Positions 8,208 to 17,017 of a DNA stretch of 64,000 bases are shown piece after piece. The position numbers and the translations under genes are program-made. Numbering within the stretch: the stretch's first letter is position 1; each line of letters begins with the position of its first letter. The stretch covers positions 186,001 through 250,000 of the forward strand of contig CBDCLU010000002.1 of the NCBI GenBank assembly GCA_965218765.1, read 5' to 3'. The stretch is from JBBPYC01 sp965218765. GTDB taxonomy: Bacteria > Pseudomonadota > Gammaproteobacteria > Burkholderiales > Burkholderiaceae_C. The notes under the pieces were generated by a model. The model was not told the origin of the DNA and did no database searches. It worked only from the letters and a program-made list of their open reading frames with translations.

Positions 8208-9053
8208 AAGACATTGATCAAGGGCGTGCAGTTGCTGGAGCTGCTGGTGCAGGCGGACGGCCCATGCGGCGTGGCCGAGCTTGCGCGCGCGAGCGGCTGG
8301 CAGCCGAGCAACGTGCACCGCACCTTGCAGACTTGGTCGCAGCTTGGCTTCATCGTGCAGGACGCGGACAGCGGCGCCTATCGCTGCACGCTGCGGCTGT
8401 TCGAATGGGGCTGCCGGGTGGCCGATCAGCTCGATCTGCGCCGGCTGGCACGGCCGCATCTGGTTGCGCTGGCCGAACGCACGCAGGAGACCATTCACTT
8501 GTCGCAACTGGTCGGTGCCGACGTCGTGTATCTCGACAAGATCGACAGCGCGCAGCCGGTGCGCGCGTACTCGGAGATCGGCGGCCGCGCGCCTGCGCAC
8601 TGCGTGGCCACCGGCAAGGCGCTGCTTGCCTGCGCGCCGGCCCCGGCGCTTGAGCAGTTGCCGTCGCCGCTGCCGCGCCCGACGATCCATTCGGTGCCGG
8701 ATCGTGCCGCGCTGCAGGCGCAGTTCACGCGCATCCGTGCTGCCGGCTACGCGGTCAATCATGAGGAGTGGCGCATCGGCGTGCGCGGGCTGGGCGCTGC
8801 GATCTTCGATCATCAGGCGCGTGCGGTCGCGGCCGTGGGCCTGTCGGCGCCCGCGGGCCGATTGCCGGCCGTGCGCGAGAAGGCGCTCGGCGCGCTCGTC
8901 GCAGCTGCGGCGCAGGCGGTCACCGTCGCGCTTGGCGGATCAGCGAGCGCCGGCAAACCGGCACGCCGACCCGCTCATACGTCGCGTCCAGCCATTCGGG
9001 CTGCACCAATGCCCGCTTCACCACTTTCCGCTTCCCTCAACGTAACCAGGTGA
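8202..9053 (+). CDS. IclR-family regulator (SauR-like position)
   Basis: A 283-residue IclR regulator. The winged helix-turn-helix lies in residues 1-70 (LARASGWQPSNVHRTLQTW), and the effector domain has APAHCVATGKALLA and NHEEWRIGVRGLGA. The last 40 residues are an Ala/Pro-rich tail not typical of the family. The gene precedes the Bug receptor and the SauS/SauT-like pair, the position occupied by the regulator in the sauRSTU cluster described for Cupriavidus necator. By analogy it may respond to sulfoacetate. No SauU-like MFS transporter is present here. Confidence 0.85.
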   Translation: MDKTLIKGVQLLELLVQADGPCGVAELARASGWQPSNVHRTLQTWSQLGFIVQDADSGAYRCTLRLFEWGCRVADQLDLRRLARPHLVALAERTQETIHLSQLVGADVVYLDKIDSAQPVRAYSEIGGRAPAHCVATGKALLACAPAPALEQLPSPLPRPTIHSVPDRAALQAQFTRIRAAGYAVNHEEWRIGVRGLGAAIFDHQARAVAAVGLSAPAGRLPAVREKALGALVAAAAQAVTVALGGSASAGKPARRPAHTSRPAIRAAPMPASPLSASLNVTR

Positions 9054-9079
9054 CTACCGAAGTGATCATTTCCCCACGC

Positions 9080-10045
9080 ATGCTCCGCCGCACCATCGTC
9101 CTCGCCGCGTTCGCAGCATCGATCGCACCTGCCGTCGCGCAGTCCGACGGCTATCCCGACAAGCCGATCCGCATGGTGGTGCCGTACCCGCCGGGCGGCG
9201 GCACCGACGTGATCGCGCGCATCATGCAGGTCAGCCTGCAAAAGGCGCTCGGCACGTCGGTGCTGATCGACAACCGCGGCGGCGCAGGCGGCTCGGTCGG
9301 CACCGACATCGTCGCCAAGTCCACGCCGGACGGCTATGCGGTGCTGTTCACGCTCAGTTCGCACACGATCAACCCGGCGATCTTTCCCAAATTGCCGTTC
9401 GACACCGCGAGGGATTTCGCGCCGGTCGGCATGGTCGCATCGCTGCCGCAGATCTTGGTGGCGTTGCCGAGCTTTCCCGCCAGCACCGTGCCGGAGCTGA
9501 TCAAGCTCGCCAAGTCGAAGCCGGGGGAATTGCAGTTCGCGTCGGTCGGCAACGGCTCGCCGAGTCATCTGGCCGGCGAGCTGTTCAACCTGCGTACCGG
9601 CACCAAGATCACGCACGTGCCGTATCGAGGCGGCGGCCCGGCCATGAACGACGTGCTGGGCGGGCAGGTGTCGATGCTCTGGGTGTCGATCCCCGCGGCT
9701 GCGCAGTTCGTGAAGGCCGGCAAGGTGAAGGCGCTTGCGGTCTCGACCGTGAAACGCAGCGCCGCGTTCCCGGATGTGCCGACGGTGCAGGAGTCCGGCG
9801 TGCGCGAGTTCGAGGTGGACTCCTGGTATGCGATGTTCGTGCCGGCCAAGACGCCGAAGCCCGTGATCGACAAGCTCAACAAGGCGCTCAACACGGTGCT
9901 GAAGGAACCCGACATCAAGGCCAAGCTGCTCGCGCAGGGCGCGGAAGCCGTCGGCGGCAGCCCGGCCGAGCTCGGCAAAGTGGTGACTGCGGAGATGACC
10001 AAGTGGAGCAAGCTCGCAAAGGATGCGAGCATCAAGGTCGAGTGA
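9080..10045 (+). CDS. Bug/TctC-family periplasmic solute-binding protein
   Basis: A 321-residue Bug receptor of the tripartite tricarboxylate transporter type. It has a cleavable signal peptide (MLRRTIVLAAFAASIAPAVAQ) and the family hallmarks YPDKPIRMVVPYPPGGGTD, NRGGAGG and THVPYRGGGPA. GTG codons at 9050 (overlapping the IclR stop) and 9062 are alternative starts; the ATG gives the most typical signal peptide. No TctA/TctB membrane partners lie nearby, as with many orphan Bug proteins in Burkholderiales. It sits between the IclR regulator and the SauS/SauT-like genes, so sulfoacetate is an attractive candidate ligand (inference). Confidence 0.88.
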   Translation: MLRRTIVLAAFAASIAPAVAQSDGYPDKPIRMVVPYPPGGGTDVIARIMQVSLQKALGTSVLIDNRGGAGGSVGTDIVAKSTPDGYAVLFTLSSHTINPAIFPKLPFDTARDFAPVGMVASLPQILVALPSFPASTVPELIKLAKSKPGELQFASVGNGSPSHLAGELFNLRTGTKITHVPYRGGGPAMNDVLGGQVSMLWVSIPAAAQFVKAGKVKALAVSTVKRSAAFPDVPTVQESGVREFEVDSWYAMFVPAKTPKPVIDKLNKALNTVLKEPDIKAKLLAQGAEAVGGSPAELGKVVTAEMTKWSKLAKDASIKVE

Positions 10046-10205
10046 GACCCGGTTGTTGGTCGCTGCAGTCCACGGCGGCTACAGCGGCCCAAAGAACGCC
10101 ATTTTTATCTGAAACTGCCGTGAGACGCAGGTCCAGCCTGCGCAAACAGCTATCAATTGGTGAGCATGAACCGACTGCGAACGAACTCGATGGAGGCCTG
10201 TTGCC

Positions 10206-11660
10206 ATGAATGACCGCCAAACCCTGTCCGTGCTCGAAGTGCCGAGCGCCGTGGCCGACCTGGTCGCGCGCGCGCGCGCTGCGCAGCAGATTGCCGACGG
10301 CTGGGATCAGCAGCGCGTCGACGACGTGGTCGCCGCGGCCGGCTGGGCCATCATCGAGCCCGCACGCAACCGCGAGCTTGCCGAACTCGCCGTGCGCGAC
10401 ACCGGCGTCGGCAACGTGGAAGACAAGGTGCGCAAGAACCACCGCAAGACGTTCGGCCTGCTGCGCGATCTGCAGGGCGCGAAGTCGGTGGGTGTGATCG
10501 CCGAATACCCGGAAGCCGGCATCATCGAGATCGCGCGGCCGGTCGGTGTGGTCTGCGCAGTCACGCCGTCCACCAATCCCGGCGCGACGCCGGCCAACAA
10601 GATCATCAACGCGCTCAAGTGCCGCAACGCGGTGATCGTCGCGCCAAGCCCGAAAGGCTGGAGCACCGCAGCACGGCTGCTCGAGATGATCCACGCGCAG
10701 TTCGACCGCATCGGCGCGCCGCGCGATCTGGTGCAGCTGCTGCCCGCGCCGATCAACAAGCAGGCGACCGCCGAACTCATGCAGCGCTGCGATCTGGTGG
10801 TCGCGACCGGCTCGCAGGCCAACGTGCGCGCGGCGTACGCAAGCGGCACGCCCGCGTTCGGCGTCGGCGCCGGCAACGTCGCGGGCATCGTGGACGAGAG
10901 CGCCGATCTTGAGCTGGCCGCCGACCGCATCGTGCGCTCCAAGACGTTCGACAACGCGACCAGCTGCTCGTCGGAGAACAGCCTCGTGTTGGTCGATGCG
11001 ATTCGCGCACCGATGATTGCGGCACTGGAAACGCGCGGCGCGGTGTTGCTCAATGCGGCGCAGAAGGCGACGCTGCAACAGCTCATGTGGCCCGAAGGCA
11101 AGCTGTCCGCGGCCGTCATCGGCAAGTCGGCGCAGGACATCGCGCGCCTGGCCGCGTCGCAGGATACGAGCGGCGAGGGCGACTGGCAGGCGATCGCCGA
11201 GCGGCAGCCGCGCATCCTGATGCTGGAGGAAAGCGAAGTCGGCCATGAGCATCCGTTCTCGGGCGAGAAACTCAGTCCGGTGCTCGCGGTCTATGCGGCG
11301 CGTGACTTCGAGGCGGCTGCGCAGACGGTCGCGCGCATCTATGCCTATGAGGGCGCGGGCCACTCGGTCGGCCTGCACAGCGCGGTGCCGGGGCGTGCAT
11401 TGGAGCTCGGCCTGCATCTGCCGGTCGCTCGCGTGATCGTCGATCAGGCGCACTGCATTGCCACCGGCGGCAGCTTTGACAACGGCCTGCCGTTCTCGTT
11501 GTCGATGGGTTGCGGCACCTGGGGCAAGAACAACTTTTCCGACAACATGAACTGGCGGCACTACATGAACGTGACGCGCGTGTCGCGGCCGATTCCTGAA
11601 GTTGTGCCGAGCGAGGCCGACATCTTCGGCGGTTATTTCGAGCGGCACGGCCGCGCATGA
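10206..11660 (+). CDS. sauS: CoA-acylating aldehyde dehydrogenase, sulfoacetaldehyde dehydrogenase (SauS-like)
   Basis: A 484-residue aldehyde dehydrogenase of the acylating (AdhE-N / PduP-like) subgroup. The catalytic Cys is about residue 254 (ATSCSSENS), preceded by PSTNPGATP near 121 and GAGNV near 221. Its pairing with a downstream AMP-forming acyl-CoA ligase and the nearby xsc-pta genes matches SauS (EC 1.2.1.81), which reduces sulfoacetyl-CoA to sulfoacetaldehyde. An alternative acyl-CoA substrate cannot be excluded from sequence alone. The stop overlaps the next ATG by 4 nt. The 160-nt gap upstream holds no recognisable gene. Confidence 0.75.
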   Translation: MNDRQTLSVLEVPSAVADLVARARAAQQIADGWDQQRVDDVVAAAGWAIIEPARNRELAELAVRDTGVGNVEDKVRKNHRKTFGLLRDLQGAKSVGVIAEYPEAGIIEIARPVGVVCAVTPSTNPGATPANKIINALKCRNAVIVAPSPKGWSTAARLLEMIHAQFDRIGAPRDLVQLLPAPINKQATAELMQRCDLVVATGSQANVRAAYASGTPAFGVGAGNVAGIVDESADLELAADRIVRSKTFDNATSCSSENSLVLVDAIRAPMIAALETRGAVLLNAAQKATLQQLMWPEGKLSAAVIGKSAQDIARLAASQDTSGEGDWQAIAERQPRILMLEESEVGHEHPFSGEKLSPVLAVYAARDFEAAAQTVARIYAYEGAGHSVGLHSAVPGRALELGLHLPVARVIVDQAHCIATGGSFDNGLPFSLSMGCGTWGKNNFSDNMNWRHYMNVTRVSRPIPEVVPSEADIFGGYFERHGRA

Positions 11661-13183
11661 ACGCACCACCGATCGAGACGGTGCACGCGCTGATCGAAGC
11701 GCAGGCCGCGGCCCGTCCGCAAGCCACTTATGCGGTCGCCGTCGATTCGCCGCAGACGTTGACGTTCGGTGCGTTGGCGCAGGATTGCCGCAAGGTCGCC
11801 GCGTGGCTGCGTGCGCAAGGCTCGAAGCCCAGCGACGTGGTCAGCGTCGTCATGCCGAACGGGCTGCAGACGCTGCGCGTGCTGCTCGGCGCAATGCACG
11901 GCGGCTGGTGCGTGAATCCGGTCAACCTGCTGTCGCAGGCCGAGCAGATGCGGTATGTGCTGGAGCATTCGGACTGTCGGGTGGTGGTGGTGAGTGTCGA
12001 TCGAGAGGCCCTGGTGCGTGAACTGCTGGCGGGCATCGATCGCGACGTTGCCGTGCTGGTGACCGAGCCGGACGCGGCTGCTGTTCCGGCCTCTGCTGCG
12101 GCGGCCATCGATGCTGAAGTCGAGGCGCCGCCGACCGCCGATGCGCTGGCTTTGCTGATGTACACGTCCGGCACCACCGGCCGACCGAAGGGCGTGATGC
12201 TCACGCAGGCCAACCTTGCGGCGAACGCGCAGGCAATCGGCCGCGAGCATGCATTGACGGCCGGCGACCGCGTGCTCGCGGTACTGCCGCTCTATCACAT
12301 CAACGCGTTCGCGGTGACGATGCTCGGCCCGCTCGCGCATGGCGGCAGCCTGGCCATGCCACCGAAATTCTCGGCCGCAAAGCTCTGGCACCAAGCGCTC
12401 GAGCACCGCTGCACCTGGCTCAACGTGGTGCCGACGATGGTGTCCTACCTGCTCGAAGGCGCGGACGCGCCGGCGGCGGCTGCAGCATCGATCCGCTTTT
12501 GCCGCTCGGCCTCGGCCGCGCTGCCGCCCGAGCACCTGAGCGCTTTCCAGCAGCGCTTTGGCATCGGCATCGTCGAGACCATGGGTCTGACGGAAACCGC
12601 CGCGCCCGCGTTCAGCAACCCGATGGAGCCGAGCCGGCGCAAGCTCGGTGCAGTCGGAATGGCCTCAGGCTGCGAGGCGCGGGTGATTGACGCCGAGCTG
12701 CAGGCGGTGCCCGACGGCAGCACCGGCGAGATCGCGATCCGCGGCCCGAACGTGATGCGCGGCTATTACAAGAACGACGAAGCGACGCGCACGAGCTTCA
12801 CGCCCGATGGCTGGCTGCGCACCGGCGATCTGGGGCACCGCGATGCCGACGGTTTCTTCTTCGTCACCGGCCGCATCAAGGAGCTGATCATCAAGGGCGG
12901 CGAGAATATTGCGCCGCGCGAGATCGACGAAGCGCTGCTGCAGCACCCGGCCGTGCTCGAAGCCGCCGCAGTCGGCATTCCGGACCGGCATTACGGCCAG
13001 GAGATCATGGCCTGCATCGTGCTGCGCGACGGCGTGCCGTTCGACGAAGCCGAGCTGCGCGCGTTCTGCGAGCGGTACCTGGGGCGCTACAAGACGCCGA
13101 AGGTGTTGCGAATCGTGCGCGAACTGCCGCGCGGGCCCTCGGGGAAGGTGCAGCGGCTCAAACTGCTGGAATCGCCGTCCTGA
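11657..13183 (+). CDS. sauT: AMP-forming acyl-CoA ligase, sulfoacetate-CoA ligase (SauT-like)
   Basis: A 508-residue member of the acyl-adenylate superfamily. The AMP-binding signature YTSGTTGRPKG lies at residues 169-179. GWLRTGDLGHRD and GGENIAPREID mark the hinge region, and the C-terminal catalytic Lys is in GPSGKVQRL. Coupled by a 4-nt overlap to the SauS-like gene. In the sulfoacetate pathway SauT (EC 6.2.1.75) activates sulfoacetate with ATP and CoA before reduction by SauS. The substrate assignment rests on this pairing and on xsc-pta in the same region; the domain call itself is secure. Confidence 0.75.
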   Translation: MNAPPIETVHALIEAQAAARPQATYAVAVDSPQTLTFGALAQDCRKVAAWLRAQGSKPSDVVSVVMPNGLQTLRVLLGAMHGGWCVNPVNLLSQAEQMRYVLEHSDCRVVVVSVDREALVRELLAGIDRDVAVLVTEPDAAAVPASAAAAIDAEVEAPPTADALALLMYTSGTTGRPKGVMLTQANLAANAQAIGREHALTAGDRVLAVLPLYHINAFAVTMLGPLAHGGSLAMPPKFSAAKLWHQALEHRCTWLNVVPTMVSYLLEGADAPAAAAASIRFCRSASAALPPEHLSAFQQRFGIGIVETMGLTETAAPAFSNPMEPSRRKLGAVGMASGCEARVIDAELQAVPDGSTGEIAIRGPNVMRGYYKNDEATRTSFTPDGWLRTGDLGHRDADGFFFVTGRIKELIIKGGENIAPREIDEALLQHPAVLEAAAVGIPDRHYGQEIMACIVLRDGVPFDEAELRAFCERYLGRYKTPKVLRIVRELPRGPSGKVQRLKLLESPS

Positions 13184-13296
13184 GCCGGAGTGGTTGTCCC
13201 GCAGTTCAGGCGACGACGCCAGGCATGACCGGATTCGCGCGGTCAACGCAGCTATCCGGCGAATAGGAAAAGATCAATTCATTTCGTGACTTAGAA

Positions 13297-13861
13297 ATGC
13301 TCGAGTGGTCCGAACAAGATCAGCGCCGCGTCGGCAATACCTCCGGCCTGATCCCGACGGCTGCGATGGCGGCGCTGAACGCGCATGGCTCAAGAATCCG
13401 AGCGTGATCGAGAAACAAGCGATCGACGTCAGCTTTGCGTTCGTTGTCACGTTCTTCGCAAACGTCGGTGCTAGGTGAATCACCGACGTTCCACTTGTGT
13501 TCAAGGCGTTTTGAGCATGACGGAACGGTTGCTTTTTCGGCAGCGCGGAAAAAGGCAAAAGCGGGAACCTTGAGCAACCTCAGGTGTTCGATGTGGCCGG
13601 CGAATCGCGCAGCGCACAGCTGCCGGTGCAGAGGACATCGACCCGCGTCGCATTCAAAAGCGTCTATCGCCCGGGCATCTTTGCGCACCTGATGGCGTGC
13701 CATCGCCAGAGGATGGCATTGCGCGCGGCCAGCAGCTCTTCCACGATTCGCCGACCGAGTATTTCCGAGTGTTCGAGGTCATGCGTGACCACGGCATGCA
13801 TGACCGCACGGAGGCGCCTCAGTACTACCCGCCCGTGCTGCCGCCATTGAACCGACTCTGA
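13297..13861 (+). pseudogene. Decayed coding remnants between the sulfoacetate genes and LysR
   Basis: No intact gene lies in the 640 nt after the ligase, but three short plus-strand stretches look coding. One starts at ATG 13297 (MLEWSEQDQRRV...) and stops after 37 codons. In the next frame a second stretch at 13404-13478 (IDVSFAFVVTFFANVG) continues as if after a frameshift. A third stretch, about 13700-13861, reads GQQLFHDSPTEYFRVFEV to ...YYPPVLPPLNRL then TGA, with codon use typical of the window. They may derive from one or more disrupted genes whose family I cannot name. The last stretch overlaps the LysR 3' end by 37 nt on the opposite strand. Confidence 0.4.
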
Positions 13862-14757
13862 ATTTCGGCCAGTCGCGCTTCCAGCAACTGCAGGAACATG
13901 CCCATCGCGACCGCGGTCGGCTGCCCGTCGCGCTGGTAGATGCAGGTCTGCGACTTCGCGCCGGGATCGCTTAAAGCCGTCCAGACCAGCCGCCGGTCGG
14001 CGATATGTTCGGCGACGTTCTCCGGGATCAAAAAGCCGATGCCTGCGCCGTTCAGGATGAGTTGCCGCACCATCGCGACCGAGCCAGTCTCGACCACCGG
14101 CCGCGTGCCGCGCCGCTCGCGCCGGTCGATGCGATCCACCAGCGCACGCAGCTCGGTCTCGGGCGTCAGCAGGATCAGCGGCTGATCCAGACAGTCGCGC
14201 AGTCGCAGCGGGTTGGCCGATTCGGACAGCGGATGGCCGGGCAGCGTCACCACACCGAGCTGCTGCGCGAAGCTGCGCACTTCCGCCACGCCGGCAGGCG
14301 CCGTGCGGCGCAGGCAGTAGCCGATCTCCGCATCGCCGTTCGCGACCCACTTGAGGATCTGTTCGCCGCTGCCGGTGCGAACGCTGTAGGTCACGCCGGG
14401 GTGGCTGGCGAGCGCCGCTTCGATGACCTGCGGCACGAGCTGTTCGGCCGAAGAGTAAGACACCGCGAGGTTCAGATGCCCGCGGCGCAACGCACGCAGG
14501 TCCTGCACCTGCGCCAGCGCGTTGTCGAAGTCGCGCTGACCGCGGCGCACCGCCGCAAGCACGACCTCGCCGGCCGTGGTGAGCTGCATGCCGCGCGGCA
14601 GCCGGTCGAACAGCGGCGTGCCGACCGACTGCTCCAAGTTGAGGATTTGCTGGTGCACAGCAGCCGCCGTCAGGTGCACGGATTCGGCCGCCTTGCGGAT
14701 CGAGCCGCAGCGGGCGACTTCGTCGAAGCAGCGAAAGGATTGCGAGATCGCAGGCAT
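13825..14757 (-). CDS. LysR-family transcriptional regulator
   Basis: A 310-residue LysR-type regulator. The N-terminal HTH (residues 1-60) contains SIRKAAESVHLTAAAVHQQILNLE, and the effector-binding domain follows with LNLAVSYSSAEQLVPQVIEAA. It diverges from the arylsulfotransferase-like gene across about 107 nt, the classic arrangement for LysR control of the neighbouring operon (sulfotransferase-like protein, ABC transporter, oxygenase). The effector is unknown; an imported sulfur compound is a guess from context. Confidence 0.88.
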   Translation of the reverse strand: MPAISQSFRCFDEVARCGSIRKAAESVHLTAAAVHQQILNLEQSVGTPLFDRLPRGMQLTTAGEVVLAAVRRGQRDFDNALAQVQDLRALRRGHLNLAVSYSSAEQLVPQVIEAALASHPGVTYSVRTGSGEQILKWVANGDAEIGYCLRRTAPAGVAEVRSFAQQLGVVTLPGHPLSESANPLRLRDCLDQPLILLTPETELRALVDRIDRRERRGTRPVVETGSVAMVRQLILNGAGIGFLIPENVAEHIADRRLVWTALSDPGAKSQTCIYQRDGQPTAVAMGMFLQLLEARLAEIQSRFNGGSTGG

Positions 14758-14864
14758 GGGCCACCGTGTACAAAAATTTCTGACGGGCCGTTCAAATCAT
14801 TCCGATTTTCTTATACGGACAGGCAACCTAGATTCAGCGACATTGCACCTTGGGAGGACCCGAA

Positions 14865-15983
14865 TTGAGCAGTACCGTGGACCAGGTCACGCAGCGCCGA
14901 CGCGGCGTCGGACTGATCGCGCATGACGCGGCGCTTTCAGCCGGCGGCTATACGCTGATCGCGCCGCAGACCGCGGATGGCAACGTCTTTCTAGTGGACA
15001 TCGAAGGCCAAGTCGCGCACCGATGGAAGATGCCGTTGCGCCCGGGCCGCCATGCGGTGATCCTGGGCAACGGCAACCTCGGCTACAACGGCAACCATGC
15101 CGGCTCGGAGCACCGCTACCCGGCCTGGTCGATGTGGCATGGCGGTGATTTCTCCGAAGTCACGCCGGGCGGTGAGGTAGTCTGGCATTACGAGGACCCC
15201 GCGCATCACCACGACGCGCGCTGGCTTGCCAATGGCCATTTGCTCTATGCGGCCTGCACGCCGGTGCCGGAAGGCTTTGCCGAGCGGGTGCCGGGCGGCA
15301 CCGCGCATGGTCCCGCTGAAGTGATGTACGGCGACGTGATCCGCGAAGTGGACCGGGCTGGCCGGCTGGTCTGGGAATGGAAAGCCTGGGAGCATCTGGA
15401 TCCCGCGGATTTCCCCATTCATCCGGGCTTTGGGCGCTATCACTGGCCGCTTGTCAACGGCCTCGATCAGCGCAATGACGGCATCGTGCTGATGAGTCTG
15501 CGCACCACGGCGGGGATCATCGGCGTGGACAAGGCTTCGGGCCAGGTCAAGCTGCACATCCCGCCGAGCGTGGTGTCGCATCAGCACGCGCCGGTCGCAT
15601 TGCCGAACGGCCATGTCCTGGCGTTCGACAACGGCAACTTCCGCAGCGGCAGCCACGTCGCGTTCTCACGCGTGCTCGAGATCGACCCGGCGGACGCCAA
15701 CCGCATCGTCTGGTCGTACGCCGACGAGATGGTCAACATGTTCTACACCGCGTTCATGGGCAACGCCCAGCGGCTTGCGAACGGCAACACGCACATCACC
15801 GAATCGGCGACCGGCCGATTGTTCGAGGTCACGCCGGCCGGCGAGGTGGTCTGGGAGTACGTGATCCCGTGGTTCGCCGAATACCCGGACGAAGCCGCGC
15901 GCAGCACCGGGCCGGGCCGGGTGAACAGCGTGTTTCAAACCTACCGCTACACGGCCGAGCAACTGCCATGGCTTGCCGCATGA
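14865..15983 (+). CDS. Arylsulfotransferase (ASST)-family beta-propeller protein
   Basis: A 372-residue protein with repeated beta-propeller blades typical of arylsulfotransferase-type proteins: GGYTLIAPQTADGNVFLVDIEG, GGEVVWHYEDPAHHHDARWL, LVWEWKAWEHL and NGNTHITESATGRLFEV. No signal peptide is seen, unlike the periplasmic PAPS-independent ASST enzymes. The start is TTG, chosen because GGGAGG lies 7 nt upstream; another TTG at 14850 overlaps that ribosome-binding site. Conserved His residues are present (HHDAR, SHQHAPV), but catalytic function is not proven. First gene of an operon with an ABC transporter and a 2-oxoacid-dependent-type oxygenase, divergent from LysR. Confidence 0.75.
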   Translation: MSSTVDQVTQRRRGVGLIAHDAALSAGGYTLIAPQTADGNVFLVDIEGQVAHRWKMPLRPGRHAVILGNGNLGYNGNHAGSEHRYPAWSMWHGGDFSEVTPGGEVVWHYEDPAHHHDARWLANGHLLYAACTPVPEGFAERVPGGTAHGPAEVMYGDVIREVDRAGRLVWEWKAWEHLDPADFPIHPGFGRYHWPLVNGLDQRNDGIVLMSLRTTAGIIGVDKASGQVKLHIPPSVVSHQHAPVALPNGHVLAFDNGNFRSGSHVAFSRVLEIDPADANRIVWSYADEMVNMFYTAFMGNAQRLANGNTHITESATGRLFEVTPAGEVVWEYVIPWFAEYPDEAARSTGPGRVNSVFQTYRYTAEQLPWLAA

Positions 15984-16039
15984 ATCTTGCAACGTCCCTG
16001 TTTTCAGTTATCGGCCCCACCCGCAGTTCGAGGAAGACC

Positions 16040-17017
16040 ATGACCCCATCGACTTTCCGCCGCCGTACGTTGGCGATCGCAGTGGCACTGATCACCTTGA
16101 CCGCTGCCTGGCCTGTTGCCGCACAGCCCGCAACCAGACCCGTGCGCATCCTCGCCAACTGGTTCATCCAGCCTGACCAAGCCGGCTACTGGCAGGCGCA
16201 ACAGGACAAGCTCGGTGCGCAAGCCGGCATCCATATCGCAGTGCAGCAGGGCGGCCCGCGCATCCAGACGGTGCCACAGGTCGCTTCGGGCCAGGCCGAT
16301 TTCGGCATCGGCAACGCAGACGACGTGCTGCTCGCGCGCATGCGCGGCGCGCCGGTGCGCGCGGTGTTCGCGCCGCTCGATCATGTGCCGTACACGCTGG
16401 TCTACCACGCGGACCCGGCCGTGAAAGGCATCAAGGATCTGGACGGGCGCACATTCGCGGTCAGTCTGGGCAACGCCTACTGGGAGTGGACCAAGAAGCA
16501 GTTCCAGTTGAAGAACACGCGAGAGATCCCGGTGTCCGGCGACCTCAGCCTGTTCCGCAACGATGCGAAGATGGTGCAACAGGGCTATTCGCTGTTCCTG
16601 CCCGAGCGCATGAAGGGCGCCGGCATCGATGTGCAGCAGATCAAGCTCGCGTCGCTCGGCTACCGTCCCTACAACGTGCTGTTCACGACCGACGAGATGA
16701 TCGAGAAGCACCCCGAGGTCGTGAAAGCGACGATTGCCGCGGCGCAGCAGGGCTGGGCCGACTACGTGCGCAATGCGGCCGGTCTGAAACCGATGATCCT
16801 CGACATGAACAAGCAGATGTCGCCCGCGGTGTACAACGCGGCTAATCAGGAGATGATCGAGACGCTGATCGCCAAAGACCCGAAGGCGATCGGCTGCATG
16901 ACCGATGCGCGCTGGAAGGAGATCGCCGATCAGTTGAAGAGCGTGGCGTTCCTGCCGGCCGACTTCGACGAAACCAAGGCATACGACCGTACCCTGGTGC
17001 CGGGCTGCGGCTCATGA
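16040..17017 (+). CDS. ABC transporter substrate-binding protein, NMT1/SsuA-like
   Basis: A 325-residue periplasmic binding protein. It has a signal peptide (RRRTLAIAVALITLTAAWPVAAQ) and the NMT1/SsuA-type fold (VASGQADFGIGNADDVLLARMRG, VKGIKDLDGRTFAVSLGN). ATG 16040 is preceded by AGGAAG. The family binds sulfonates, sulfate esters, nitrate, taurine or pyrimidine precursors. The arylsulfotransferase-like neighbour favours an organosulfur ligand, but this is inference. The gene overlaps the downstream ATPase by 4 nt. Confidence 0.87.
   Translation: MTPSTFRRRTLAIAVALITLTAAWPVAAQPATRPVRILANWFIQPDQAGYWQAQQDKLGAQAGIHIAVQQGGPRIQTVPQVASGQADFGIGNADDVLLARMRGAPVRAVFAPLDHVPYTLVYHADPAVKGIKDLDGRTFAVSLGNAYWEWTKKQFQLKNTREIPVSGDLSLFRNDAKMVQQGYSLFLPERMKGAGIDVQQIKLASLGYRPYNVLFTTDEMIEKHPEVVKATIAAAQQGWADYVRNAAGLKPMILDMNKQMSPAVYNAANQEMIETLIAKDPKAIGCMTDARWKEIADQLKSVAFLPADFDETKAYDRTLVPGCGS

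Noticed and set aside
10046..10205. Possible small gene or RNA between the Bug gene and sauS
   Set aside because: No ribosome-binding site, codon bias or structured element could be supported.
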